From the NCBI GenBank assembly GCA_903892355.1, contig CAITIE010000098.1, positions 151,616 through 215,615 of the forward strand: 64,000 nt of DNA. The letters are read 5' to 3'. Numbering within the stretch: the first letter of the stretch is position 1; the number at the start of each line of letters is the position of its first letter. The notes under the pieces are model-generated. The model ran no database searches and was not told the origin of the DNA. It saw only the letters and a program-made list of their open reading frames with translations. This DNA is from an uncultured Pirellula sp. Its GTDB lineage: Bacteria; Planctomycetota; Planctomycetia; Pirellulales; Pirellulaceae. A program made the position numbers and the translations under genes. Below, piece after piece: positions 17,885 through 26,501 of this stretch.

Positions 17885-18337
17885 TTATCCCGATGGATTG
17901 CTTCCTGGAGATTGCTTTTTGCCCGAGGGGAAGAAAGCTTGGTTGTCGGGATTGTTGAGCAGCAATAGCGCCCAGATCCCAAATGGGATTCCCAAGAGGA
18001 TGAAGGGGCTGAGGAAAGGGATGCAGGCGAGCACGGCTCCCAATCGAGCCAGTGGGAGCGACTCGAGGAACGCCATTTTCGCCCCTCCGATCGCTATGAG
18101 AATCAAGGATATCAGCTGAATGCTTGCGAGTGCCGTATCGATCGCATTGGCGAAATGAAAATTGCTGGACGCAAAGGCAACAGCGTTAGAAACCAAGACG
18201 ATAGTAACAAAGACCGAGTGGATCGAGGCCATGATGATCAGAGCCGTCGCAGGGCGGGAGAGCCGAGCCTTGGCCAAGTCTCTAGGGTCCTGATTGAGTT
18301 CGGGATTCGATGTCGGTGGTGAATACGGATTGATCAT
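17885..18337 (-). CDS. Membrane protein with N-terminal NPYSPP motif
   Basis: A 150-residue protein starting INPYSPPTSNPE, a motif recurrent at the start of small planctomycete membrane proteins. Four hydrophobic helices follow, near residues 31-55, 65-83, 91-107 and 109-127, then a polar Lys/Ser/Gly tail. Another protein with a similar start (NPYAPLAT) lies at 48570-49052 in this window. The function is unknown. Confidence 0.75.
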   Translation of the reverse strand: MINPYSPPTSNPELNQDPRDLAKARLSRPATALIIMASIHSVFVTIVLVSNAVAFASSNFHFANAIDTALASIQLISLILIAIGGAKMAFLESLPLARLGAVLACIPFLSPFILLGIPFGIWALLLLNNPDNQAFFPSGKKQSPGSNPSG

Positions 18338-18379
18338 GGCGGATTGGTACGAATCCTAGCTCGATCTCTCACTCGATGC

Positions 18380-21300
18380 TTATGGTCTAGATCCATGGAT
18401 GCACGGATCCGCTCCAATAGTGCCTATCAATGAGTTGAGGTAGTCTGTGCTCGAAACGATTGCTAGTTGTTTTTTGGCATAGTCAAGTCGATCTCGGAGT
18501 CCTAGACGCTGCGTTGCCATCTGATGGGATGCGATCGAACAATACTCCTCCAGGTCGTTGCATCGACGTCGCCACTGCTGAACGTCGATCTCTTGTTTTG
18601 CGATCAGTCGTTCTCGGTACCAGTCGCTCGACAGGAGATACTCTCGGGTGAACATGCTCCGAAACTCCGTCGAATCCGCTTTTCGGCCTTGCCACTCTCC
18701 CGTTGCCATGATCATGAGGACGGCTTGCAGTGGAGGGCAAGCGAGCGAAATGCTTCCGTCATCGATGTAGGCTTGGGCGACGCGTTGTTGAGCTTCGGTG
18801 ATGTGCAATACGCCATCGACGAAGGAATCTAAATCCTGGGTTTCAGGGGATAGTATCTTTTCGTCAAATACTTTGAGTGGATTGTCGAAGACCCGGCCAA
18901 AGAATCGTCTTACAAATCGGCTCGTAATTCGATAACCCAAGCGGCTTGCTGGAACGTGAACTCCATGATGGGTCATGTCTTGAAGCGGCTCGAGCATCCC
19001 CTCTCGGATCAGGAAAGCGGGGTCCCGTTCCTCGGGACGGAGTCGGCACCAGATTTCAGGAACGAACATACTGATGTCGTGTCCTACCTCGATGTCGGGA
19101 CCGATATGCCCCGCTGCGGTGCTGAAGCCACCAAGTCTCGTAAGAATCATGCTGACCAAATAAGCGTTCAGATCGTAGACCATGTTGAGCGCATTGAAGG
19201 GGCCTTTGGTGAGCGCTCCTTCGCTGCCGGCACCGGTCGTCGAGGGACTTTTGCCCGTAAGCGAGCAAATGTAATCCATCAAAAGTTCCGGTAGCTCTTG
19301 ATAGTGGATGGGGTTGTAAACAGCCAGCGATCGAAACCCTGATTTCAGGTCGGGAGGATTGTTCCTGCGTCCCGAGAGGATGGCGGATACGGGGACCGGG
19401 ACCGGTGCCTCGGCCGAGACGCCTCGGAATAATTGGATCCCCCGGTACGCGACATAGCGATCGAATGGATCGGCGAGGTCCGGGCGGTCTTGGAGGTAGC
19501 GAGGGTTTTTCGATGGCTTTCCGTCGACCAAACGGGGTTGCGCTGAGGAGACGACATACTGCTCATTCCCCTGGAGAAACGAACGCAGCCTATCCTGCAT
19601 AGGCTGCGTGTATTTTTCGAAATCGATAATATCTGCGATCTCCGTCGCAACGCTGGACTTCGGTAACGGTTCAAAGTTGCAAAAAAAGTTTCCGACATCC
19701 GCGATGTCGAACTCCGTTTGCTGATCGAGGCCGCGATGAACGGCGTCATCGGGTCGTTGGAATAAACGATATTCGCAATTCGCCACGAACTTGTAACTTT
19801 GGTCATCTCGGTGTAGTGGTGCGTCCAGCGCGCTGCCCGGTACCACGATGCTCGCCGTGATGTCGTCCTCGAGTTGGATCTTGTTCGCTGCTGCAAAGTC
19901 CTGTCGCAGTTTGTACATCCGCCATCGTCCTGATGCATCCAGGCCCACGCGAAGGTACATGCCGACCAGCTTGCGGTTTTCGTACTTAAGTTCGTGCCCT
20001 GGTTCTCCGTTGACGATGTCGACGCTGAAGTGCGAACGCCAATCACCGTGCCATTCCGTGTTGTAAAATCGCTTGATGATGAACGCCATGGCGTAGATGT
20101 GTGACGGAATCTTCGCTAACCAGGCGTTGTATTCCTCGGTATACTCGCGCGAGGGTGTCAGCAATTTGATCACGCTGCCCAGCGATCGTGTGGGGTCGAG
20201 GACTTTGCGGCTCTCCCGTTGCGAATAATCCGGCTTCTCTCGAGCCTCATTTCGCCAGCGATCCTGGTAGCAGCGATCGAAGATCTCATCGAGTTTGTCA
20301 AAGTCGGTGTCGATGTCAGCAACGAAAATCGATCCTCCTTGCATGTAGTCCCGAATCGATTTGCTGATCTCGCTTTTGCCACCACCGCTTACCGTGCATG
20401 GCTTGTGGCAAACCGTGCCATCTCCTGCAGTTCCGAGCAATCGCCATGACGGTGCACACGGGTGCTTCTCCATGCGGACTTTGTAGCCGCTTGGTGACAT
20501 ATAGATTTTGTCGGGCTCTAAAGGAATCGAATGCTCGACACCGTCTACCGACCACGTGACTTTTCGCTCGAGGATACTAGCGCGAGCATCTTCGCGAACG
20601 TAGAAAAGATTTGGGAAATTGCGATCGATACCAAAACCTGTCGGTTGGACATCGATGAACGCTTGGTAGTCTTTGAGCAGATCCGCAAACGTTCGGCCGT
20701 TGTAGCGTCGCGAGTTCCATTGGAAATCATCACCCAGATTGTGTGTGATGAAAGCCAACGTTCCACCAGCATGCTCTTCTTCCACATTCCCCATCAGATT
20801 CGCAGCATAACTGATCTGCGTTTTGACCTCTTTTTTGCAGTAGCCAAAGTAGTTATCGGCGATCAGGGTGACGATGACGCCCTCTTCGGTCCTGCATGTC
20901 GCTTTGAAGGCAACGCCATCGTTGTACTTTTCCGAAGGCTCGCGCCAGCACATGGAGTCTCGACGCTGACGCTCGGTGGCTTGATCCCAATGCGGAAGCC
21001 CGAGTTCTTTTTTGGTGGCTTCGGTCAAGTGGGGAGCCAGGATTACACATCCGGTGTGCCCCGTCCAATGGTGACTATCGAGCGCGGCATCATGTTCGGG
21101 AACCAAGGGATCCCCGGCGTTGCCAAAGATCGATTCCACGAAGTCGAGGTTGCTGACCAGTCCCCCTGGGGCAAAGAAACGAACCTCCATGGTTTGGTAG
21201 TCGCAGTATCCGGGCACCGCGGGTCGGACGAGGGGGCGTATCAAAAGAGACACCCACGAACTTGCGGGGTTGACGCAGTTCTTTGTGAACGGCAACTTCA

Positions 21301-21898
21301 TGCTCGTTTCTGGAGGTGTTACCGCTCGCTGAAAAAGTGCGGCGAAGACATGCTTGGGAACGGCTCGTTTGTCTCCCGAGATCGGCAATCCCCCTTCGGT
21401 GACGTGGAACGTTCCTTGGGTGGTCCGTCGATCCGCTTTTGGATTGTGAAGCACCCCGTTGGCGAGTCGGTACGAACTCACCAACTCATTTTGAAACGTG
21501 TCTTCTCGATCAGGTAAGCTTAGTTCTCGTGCCATCCCGTGATGGCTCAAGACCAGCGTAGATTTTGGAAGTTGCAGTGCTGCGGAAAGATTCAGGTCGG
21601 CAAAATGGTTTCGCAGGAAACTCTCGATGCGAGCGTCGATGGGAGCTTGTAGTTGCGAGAGGAGTCGGTTTTTTTCCTCAAGATTCGCTAGCAGCCCTTC
21701 GGGCAAATCGACCCGCTCCATCGCCTCTTCGTCCACCACCAGGTCGGAGGCCGCCATTTGCATGTAGAGGAATTGACGAAGCAGTTCATACGACTTGGGA
21801 TCCCTCGCCGTCTTTCGACTCCAGGACAGGTTGCGTTCCGGGAAATCGATAAGCCATCCGTAATCGACGGAGTTGTCGCCTTGTCGCGTTGGGTTCAT
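18380..21898 (-). CDS. Very large conserved-type protein, possibly PPi-dependent PEP carboxykinase
   Basis: An 1172-residue soluble-looking protein. A glycine-rich loop (VSGGGKSEISKSIRDYMQGG, about residues 501-520) resembles a phosphate-binding loop. Conserved-looking His/Asp/Trp-rich stretches are NTEWHGDWRSHFSVDIVNG, HHWTGHTGCVILAP and GHIGPDIEVGHDISMFVPEI. Size and overall look recall the PPi-type phosphoenolpyruvate carboxykinases of Propionibacterium and Entamoeba (about 1100-1200 residues), which form PEP and PPi from oxaloacetate and phosphate. This is from memory of the family, not an alignment. The frame is open to 22039, adding a hydrophobic 47-residue extension; the ATG before NPTRQGDNSVDYGW was chosen as more likely. 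An uncharacterised enzyme is the alternative. Confidence 0.45.
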   Translation of the reverse strand: MNPTRQGDNSVDYGWLIDFPERNLSWSRKTARDPKSYELLRQFLYMQMAASDLVVDEEAMERVDLPEGLLANLEEKNRLLSQLQAPIDARIESFLRNHFADLNLSAALQLPKSTLVLSHHGMARELSLPDREDTFQNELVSSYRLANGVLHNPKADRRTTQGTFHVTEGGLPISGDKRAVPKHVFAALFQRAVTPPETSMKLPFTKNCVNPASSWVSLLIRPLVRPAVPGYCDYQTMEVRFFAPGGLVSNLDFVESIFGNAGDPLVPEHDAALDSHHWTGHTGCVILAPHLTEATKKELGLPHWDQATERQRRDSMCWREPSEKYNDGVAFKATCRTEEGVIVTLIADNYFGYCKKEVKTQISYAANLMGNVEEEHAGGTLAFITHNLGDDFQWNSRRYNGRTFADLLKDYQAFIDVQPTGFGIDRNFPNLFYVREDARASILERKVTWSVDGVEHSIPLEPDKIYMSPSGYKVRMEKHPCAPSWRLLGTAGDGTVCHKPCTVSGGGKSEISKSIRDYMQGGSIFVADIDTDFDKLDEIFDRCYQDRWRNEAREKPDYSQRESRKVLDPTRSLGSVIKLLTPSREYTEEYNAWLAKIPSHIYAMAFIIKRFYNTEWHGDWRSHFSVDIVNGEPGHELKYENRKLVGMYLRVGLDASGRWRMYKLRQDFAAANKIQLEDDITASIVVPGSALDAPLHRDDQSYKFVANCEYRLFQRPDDAVHRGLDQQTEFDIADVGNFFCNFEPLPKSSVATEIADIIDFEKYTQPMQDRLRSFLQGNEQYVVSSAQPRLVDGKPSKNPRYLQDRPDLADPFDRYVAYRGIQLFRGVSAEAPVPVPVSAILSGRRNNPPDLKSGFRSLAVYNPIHYQELPELLMDYICSLTGKSPSTTGAGSEGALTKGPFNALNMVYDLNAYLVSMILTRLGGFSTAAGHIGPDIEVGHDISMFVPEIWCRLRPEERDPAFLIREGMLEPLQDMTHHGVHVPASRLGYRITSRFVRRFFGRVFDNPLKVFDEKILSPETQDLDSFVDGVLHITEAQQRVAQAYIDDGSISLACPPLQAVLMIMATGEWQGRKADSTEFRSMFTREYLLSSDWYRERLIAKQEIDVQQWRRRCNDLEEYCSIASHQMATQRLGLRDRLDYAKKQLAIVSSTDYLNSLIGTIGADPCIHGSRP

Positions 21899-22357
21899 GG
21901 TGAAGCAGGTGCTCAAGAGAAAAATTGTCAGAAGGCAGCATGGAATCGCACAATGAGAGGAGATGCATATGGTAACGAATCGACGGCCACAAAGCATCCA
22001 GACGATCCCTTGGTGTGGCATTGGGTTGTTTGTATCCAAGGATGCTTGACTGCGGGGACAAAAGGAGACAAGAGAGAGGCTCCGCGGGCCATAGGTATTC
22101 TCAAGAAAAGCGTTCGGATGGGTATTCGCAGCTTAGCGCACGAAAAGACGCCATCTTCACAAATCGCCGTTGGAACGAGACACTTGGTGGAGAGGAATGC
22201 AAATGTGAGGAGGGGGTGGCATGTAACCCAAATACCGCTGTCCATTAGAATTTGCTCCCGCGGTTATCGATTGCAATTGGAAATGTAGGTTTGATCTCGC
22301 TGCTTGGCGAAGATTTTTGTTTGTGAAATTTAGAGTAAGAAACGTTTAGGGAAATCC
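21899..22357. promoter_or_regulatory. 459-bp divergent spacer
   Basis: This spacer divides the large minus-strand gene from the plus-strand dehydratase and must hold both promoters. The minus frame stays open to 22039 and would encode a hydrophobic, Cys-rich N-terminal extension if used. No operator, riboswitch or repeat was recognised. TTTAGGG eight bases before the dehydratase ATG is its likely ribosome-binding site. Confidence 0.4.
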
Positions 22358-24127
22358 ATGGCGCAGAAGCGATTGCGTTCGGAGAGTTGGTGGAACGACC
22401 CATCGAATCCAGGGATGACGGCCTTGTATCTGGAGCGATTCCTGAACTACGGAATGACGGCTGGTGAATTGCAGAGCGGCCGGCCGATCATCGGCATTGC
22501 GCAATCGGCAAACGACTTGGCCCCATGCAATCGAGCGCACTACCAAACGATCACGAGGCTGTGCGATGGAGTTCGGGATGGGGGAGGGGTGCCGATGGTT
22601 TTCCCGATGCACCCTCTTCAGGAATCAGTCCGGCGTCCAACTGCTGCGCTTGACCGCAACCTCGCGTATCTTGCGTTGGTCGAAGTCCTTCATGGTTATC
22701 CGCTCGACGGAGTGATCTTCACCACGGGATGTGATAAGACCACGCCTGCTGCATTGATGGCGGCGGCGACGACGAATTTGCCGTCGCTGATTTTCAATGG
22801 CGGCCCGATGCTTAACAGCTATCTCGATGGAGAACTCGCTGGAGCAGGAACGATTATTTGGGAAGCACGACGTCGATTGAGCGCTGGGGAGATCGATGAA
22901 AAGAAGTTCATGGAATTGTTGGCGGCATCGGCTCCGAGTACCGGTCATTGCAACGTGATGGGGACGGCGCTTTCGATGAATTGTCTCGCGGAGGTCATCG
23001 GCATGGCGTTACCCGGGACGGCTGCAATTCCAGCTCCGTATCGCGAGCGAGCCCAAGCCGCCCATGCAGCTGGCAAGCGGATCGTCGAAATGGTGCATGA
23101 GGATTTGCGTCCCTCTGCCATCATCACCCGCGAATCACTACTCAATGCGATACGCGTGAATACGTGTTTGGGTGGTAGTACCAATTGTCCTCCTCATTTG
23201 CTGGCCGTTGCAAAGCATGCCCATGTCGAATTGGTCTTGCAGGATTGGGAGGACGCGGGGTACGAATTGCCATTGTTGACGAACTTGCAGCCAGCGGGTG
23301 AACTCCTCGCAGAGGATTTTCATCGCGTCGGTGGGTTGCGTACGGTCCTGCGAGAAATGCTTTCGCACGGTTTGTTGAATGGTGAGACACTATCGGCCAG
23401 CGGACGAACTCTTGCTGAAAATATCGCGGATGCGCCGCTGCCTGATGGTACCGTGATACGCACGGTCGAGAATCCGGTGCGGACTCAAGCTGGATTCATG
23501 GTTCTGTCTGGTAACCTATTTGACGCGGCGCTCGTCAAAACCAGCGTCATCAGTCCTGACTTTCGTTCGAAGTACCTAAGTCGTCCTGGAAGCGAGAATG
23601 CGTTTGAAGGGCGAGCGGTGGTTTTTGAGGGCCCCGAAGATTATCACCATCGAATCAACGATCCGGCACTCGAGATCGATGAGAATTCGATCCTAGTCAT
23701 TCGAGGGTGTGGGACGTTGGGATTTCCTGGGAGCGGCGAAGTGGTGAACATGCAACCGCCTGACCGCTTGCTGAGAGCTGGCATCAAGGAGTTGCCTACC
23801 TTGGGAGACGGACGTCAAAGCGGTACATCGGCGAGTCCGTCGATCTTAAATGCTTCCCCAGAGGCCGTGGCTGGAGGGGGATTGGGCAAGCTGCGTACGG
23901 GGGATCGCATTCGCATCGACCTGAATGCTCGACGGGTGGATGCTTTGGTGCCTGAGGATGAGTGGGGTTCTCGAGCAGAATCAAATGCTTTGGCGATTCC
24001 AGAGAATGCGACGCCGTGGCAACGCTTATACCGAAACCACGTTGGTCAATTGCATACAGGTGCTTGTTTGGATTTTGCATGCAGTTTCAAAAAAGTCTGC
24101 GAGCAAGTGCCGAGACATAACCATTGA
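22358..24127 (+). CDS. IlvD/Edd-family sugar-acid dehydratase (L-arabinonate/xylonate type)
   Basis: A 589-residue iron-sulfur dehydratase. The three cluster-ligand cysteines of the family are present: Cys57 (NDLAPCNR), Cys125 (FTTGCDKTTPA) and Cys198 (GHCNVMGTALSMN). The start (RLRSESWWNDPSNPGMTALY) and the block NPGMTALYLERFLNYGMT match the sugar-acid branch more closely than amino-acid IlvD, so the likely reaction is dehydration of an aldonic acid such as L-arabinonate or D-xylonate to a 2-keto-3-deoxy acid. No aldolase, dehydrogenase or transporter of that pathway is adjacent, so the substrate is uncertain. Fusion to branched-chain amino acid synthesis is unlikely. Confidence 0.88.
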   Translation: MAQKRLRSESWWNDPSNPGMTALYLERFLNYGMTAGELQSGRPIIGIAQSANDLAPCNRAHYQTITRLCDGVRDGGGVPMVFPMHPLQESVRRPTAALDRNLAYLALVEVLHGYPLDGVIFTTGCDKTTPAALMAAATTNLPSLIFNGGPMLNSYLDGELAGAGTIIWEARRRLSAGEIDEKKFMELLAASAPSTGHCNVMGTALSMNCLAEVIGMALPGTAAIPAPYRERAQAAHAAGKRIVEMVHEDLRPSAIITRESLLNAIRVNTCLGGSTNCPPHLLAVAKHAHVELVLQDWEDAGYELPLLTNLQPAGELLAEDFHRVGGLRTVLREMLSHGLLNGETLSASGRTLAENIADAPLPDGTVIRTVENPVRTQAGFMVLSGNLFDAALVKTSVISPDFRSKYLSRPGSENAFEGRAVVFEGPEDYHHRINDPALEIDENSILVIRGCGTLGFPGSGEVVNMQPPDRLLRAGIKELPTLGDGRQSGTSASPSILNASPEAVAGGGLGKLRTGDRIRIDLNARRVDALVPEDEWGSRAESNALAIPENATPWQRLYRNHVGQLHTGACLDFACSFKKVCEQVPRHNH

Positions 24128-24183
24128 TGGTCCACCGGAACCAACGAGAAACAACTTACGCGAGGTTTGAAGCGTAGGGCAAA

Positions 24184-25005
24184 CTAAGGTTCACGGAGGT
24201 GCTTCTTCAGGATATCAGCCCATACGCGATATCCATCTTGGTTGAGATGAAGCTGGTCCGATTTAAAGTATCCCTCGATGGGGTGTCCATCCGCGTCAAG
24301 GAACGAGTTTGCCGTCGGGATGAAGTGGACCTGCGATTTCTCGGATGCGATTTGCTCGAGTTGCTGGTTGACTAATTGGATTTTGTCCCAAAGCTTGAAT
24401 CGGGACGGTGTCGGTGTTACCGCGATCAAATAAACGCTGGCCCTCGGTTGCTCCTTGAGAATCGACCCAACCACGATTCGGGCCAATTTGCCGACGGTCT
24501 CTGGAGTCACATCGAGGTCTTTGCCGACGATATCATTGCCAATGAAAACCATCGCTTTGCTGAAGGCGAGGTTGTGGATGAGTTTCGGGGTATAGATTGC
24601 CAAATCGCGGTAACGCGCACTTCCGTAAGCGCGGCGAACCATGCGGTAGGGGGCCATGTCGCTATCGATGGTATCCCAGATCCGAAAACTCGAACTCCCA
24701 AGACAGACGATAGCAGCGTCGGAACCGTCAGTTTCGTTGGTTGCGGAGAGCTTTTCGACATCCTTCTCCCATTCCTTGGCTGCTTTTCGGAAGGGTTCTA
24801 GGAACGATTGGGTACCTGGGTCCATGATCCCAAATAGGGGAGTTTCGTCCTGGATTTCAATCGTTTCGTGGGTCCAAGCGATGGAGAATGAAACGATCCA
24901 TGACGCTAAAAGGACAGGCCAAAGGAAAGATCGCTCGCGATACACGTGGTCTCCTAGAGCAGTAACTACTTCTGGTGAACCGGTCTCCGAGGCGTGTGGC
25001 AGCAT
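24184..25005 (-). CDS. SGNH/GDSL-family hydrolase, membrane-anchored
   Basis: A 273-residue protein with an N-terminal hydrophobic segment (about residues 25-45, FLWPVLLASWIVSFSIAW) that would anchor or export it. The SGNH blocks are visible: IVCLGSSSFRIWDTI (block I Ser), VFIGNDIVGKD (block III Gly-x-Asn-Asp) and SDQLHLNQDGYRVW (block V Asp-x-x-His). These enzymes are esterases or lipases acting on acyl groups of lipids or polysaccharides. The ATG at 25005 is preceded by GAGGGGG and lies just after the uppP stop (25020), consistent with one operon; the frame is open further upstream but overlaps uppP. The substrate is unknown, possibly an envelope glycan. Confidence 0.85.
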   Translation of the reverse strand: MLPHASETGSPEVVTALGDHVYRERSFLWPVLLASWIVSFSIAWTHETIEIQDETPLFGIMDPGTQSFLEPFRKAAKEWEKDVEKLSATNETDGSDAAIVCLGSSSFRIWDTIDSDMAPYRMVRRAYGSARYRDLAIYTPKLIHNLAFSKAMVFIGNDIVGKDLDVTPETVGKLARIVVGSILKEQPRASVYLIAVTPTPSRFKLWDKIQLVNQQLEQIASEKSQVHFIPTANSFLDADGHPIEGYFKSDQLHLNQDGYRVWADILKKHLREP

Positions 25006-25019
25006 GGATCCCCCTCGTA

Positions 25020-25910
25020 TCAGCGTAGGAAGAGGAGGATCAAGGCCCCCACGATGATGCGATAGATCGCAAACGGGAGAAACCCGTGCTTGCGAACCCA
25101 ATTCATAAACCACGCGATTACGGCTAATGCTACGACGAAACTGGCTCCGAAACCGATCGCAAGCGTTACCCATTGCGATCCTTCGATAGCGACTGGTTCT
25201 TTGATGATAAACTGAAGGAGTTTAAATCCTGCAGCCGCGAACATCACGGGAATAGACAGGAAAAAGCTAAATTCCAACGCGGCGACTCGAGATAGGCCCA
25301 TGACTTGACCACCTGCGATGGTGGCCATCGATCGGCTGGTGCCTGGAAAGGCGGCGGCCAGGATTTGTGCGGAACCGATCGCGATCGCTTGCTTCAATGA
25401 CATACTCTCCATGGTCGACGTGGACGCCTTGGCAGAGAACGCTCGGTCGATGAGCACCATGGCGAAACCACCGACGATCATAGCGATGGCAATTACGGTA
25501 GGGCTTTCGAGATTCTTGTCGCTCCACTTATTGATCAGCAAGCATGGGATCGCGGTGACGATAAAGCTGATCAGGACGAGCATGAACGGGTGTGCCATCC
25601 AATGCTTCGAGGGCGATTTCGTAGTGTCGTTAGCAGTGTCGATGTCCGTTGGATCTTGGTTGGTCGAAGAGCCTCGTAGGGAGTTCCAAAATGAGTGCGC
25701 GAACTCCAACAAGCGTTGTCGGAAATAGACCACGACGGCGAGGATCGCACCGAGTTGGATGACGACCGTGAACATTTTCCAAAACGGGCTCGTCAGGTCG
25801 GTACCCAAGAGCTTTTGGCAAATCACGATGTGCGCCGTCGAACTGACCGGAAGGAACTCGGTGAGCCCTTCGACGATACCGGCGATCAAAGCGACGAGGT
25901 AATCCGACAT
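25020..25910 (-). CDS. uppP: Undecaprenyl-diphosphatase
   Basis: A 296-residue polytopic membrane enzyme of the BacA/UppP family that dephosphorylates undecaprenyl pyrophosphate, recycling the lipid carrier for peptidoglycan, O-antigen and other glycans; overexpression gives bacitracin resistance. Both family motifs are present: the Glu-rich block AGIVEGLTEFLPVSSTAH (residues about 10-27) and the second block AAAFPGTSRSMATI. Hydrophobic helices cover most of the rest. A polar insertion near residues 75-100 (STNQDPTDIDTANDTTKSPS) is longer than usual. The gene follows a terminator and small leader ORF at 25971-26156 and precedes an SGNH hydrolase. Confidence 0.95.
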   Translation of the reverse strand: MSDYLVALIAGIVEGLTEFLPVSSTAHIVICQKLLGTDLTSPFWKMFTVVIQLGAILAVVVYFRQRLLEFAHSFWNSLRGSSTNQDPTDIDTANDTTKSPSKHWMAHPFMLVLISFIVTAIPCLLINKWSDKNLESPTVIAIAMIVGGFAMVLIDRAFSAKASTSTMESMSLKQAIAIGSAQILAAAFPGTSRSMATIAGGQVMGLSRVAALEFSFFLSIPVMFAAAGFKLLQFIIKEPVAIEGSQWVTLAIGFGASFVVALAVIAWFMNWVRKHGFLPFAIYRIIVGALILLFLR

Positions 25911-25970
25911 GATTTGGGTAATGGATCGAGAGTGCTTTTGTGGGGGAATCCGGGCGATTCCAAATAAAAA

Positions 25971-25999
25971 CCCGGGTTGGCGGAAACCGCCAACCCGGG
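25971..25999 (-). terminator. Strong intrinsic terminator in uppP leader region
   Basis: A perfect 13-bp stem (CCCGGGTTGGCGG and its complement) with an AAA loop. Read on the minus strand it is followed by TTTTTATTT, a complete intrinsic terminator. It ends transcripts from the promoter near 26268-26297 just before uppP, so it either closes a separate small gene or attenuates uppP. Confidence 0.85.
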
Positions 26000-26003
26000 C
26001 TCG

Positions 26004-26156
26004 TTACTCTTCATAGTAGCTTGCAACTCGTGCGCATGTCCTAGGAAATCCCAGGATACGCCGAACTACAAGTCGGGGTCGAGGCTGCATGTCATGGGCA
26101 GCCCGCCGGCATGCCTAAGACGCCCCACCCCTTTGGCTAGTAGAACACGGATTCAC
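26004..26156 (-). pseudogene. Small Arg-rich ORF with near-perfect Shine-Dalgarno and in-frame UAG
   Basis: AAAGGAGGTGAT, close to a perfect complement of the 16S 3' end, sits seven bases before a GTG codon. The frame reads VNPCSTSQRGGAS, hits TAG at 26115-26117, then continues open for 36 codons (ACRRAAHDMQPRPRLVVRRI ... ARVASYYEE) to TAA, four bases before the terminator stem. The whole unit is therefore promoter, ribosome site, 50-codon frame and terminator, broken only by the UAG. It could be a decayed small gene, a 13-residue leader peptide for uppP attenuation, or a stop read through. A start at ATG 26090 would give a 28-residue product. No homologue is recognised. Confidence 0.4.
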
Positions 26157-26267
26157 TAAATCACCTCCTTTCGAAACGAGCCAGACCGCCCTATTCGCCA
26201 GTTGCCTAGATACGGAATAATGCGGTACGGATACGCACGCTGCGATGCGTTTCGCAGCACCGATTGC

Positions 26268-26297
26268 ATTCTAGCTCGCGCGGGAAAGCGAAATCAA
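26268..26297 (-). promoter_or_regulatory. Candidate sigma-70 promoter for uppP leader
   Basis: On the minus strand TTGATT (26297-26292) and TAGAAT (26273-26268) are separated by 18 bp and match the -35/-10 consensus at 4/6 and 5/6. A transcript would start near 26260, where a 7-bp hairpin GCTGCGA/TCGCAGC (26239-26258) would form at its 5' end, about 105 bases before the small ORF. Confidence 0.5.
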
Positions 26298-26337
26298 TCA
26301 CGGGTTGGAGAGAACCCGCGGAATTACCGTTCAAATA

Positions 26338-26352
26338 CCCGAGAAACTCGGG
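26338..26352 (-). terminator. Hairpin downstream of the TPR/thioredoxin gene
   Basis: CCCGAG-AAA-CTCGGG inverted repeat about 150 bp past the stop of the minus-strand TPR protein gene. The minus-strand transcript continues TATTTG, a weak U-tract, so it is a possible weak terminator. A second inverted repeat (CGGGTT/AACCCG, 26301-26318) is adjacent. Confidence 0.35.
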
Positions 26353-26501
26353 AAATAGCGAGTGATCCGTGCCCCAGAAACTTCCTTTGAAAATCAAGTC
26401 TGGCTGGACATATCCCCGCTGGGAAGGGGATGAGAGGTGCTGAGGCGCTGTCGTCACGGGGCGTAAATTGCGGGATTTATCGGTCGCTGCAGCGGGAGCG
26501 A

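Noticed and set aside
18380..22039. Use of the longer N-terminus (start 22039) of the large gene
   Set aside because: Adds a Cys-rich hydrophobic stretch with no family look; a signal peptide cannot be excluded, but the ATG at 21898 fits a cytosolic enzyme better.
26115..26117. UAG read as pyrrolysine or another amino acid
   Set aside because: No pylS, pylT or other recoding machinery is in the window; kept only as a possibility to test.
26158..26172. ATCACCTCCTTTC on the plus strand, identical to a 16S rRNA 3' end
   Set aside because: The preceding 16S helix 45 sequence is absent; it is the complement of a strong Shine-Dalgarno on the other strand.
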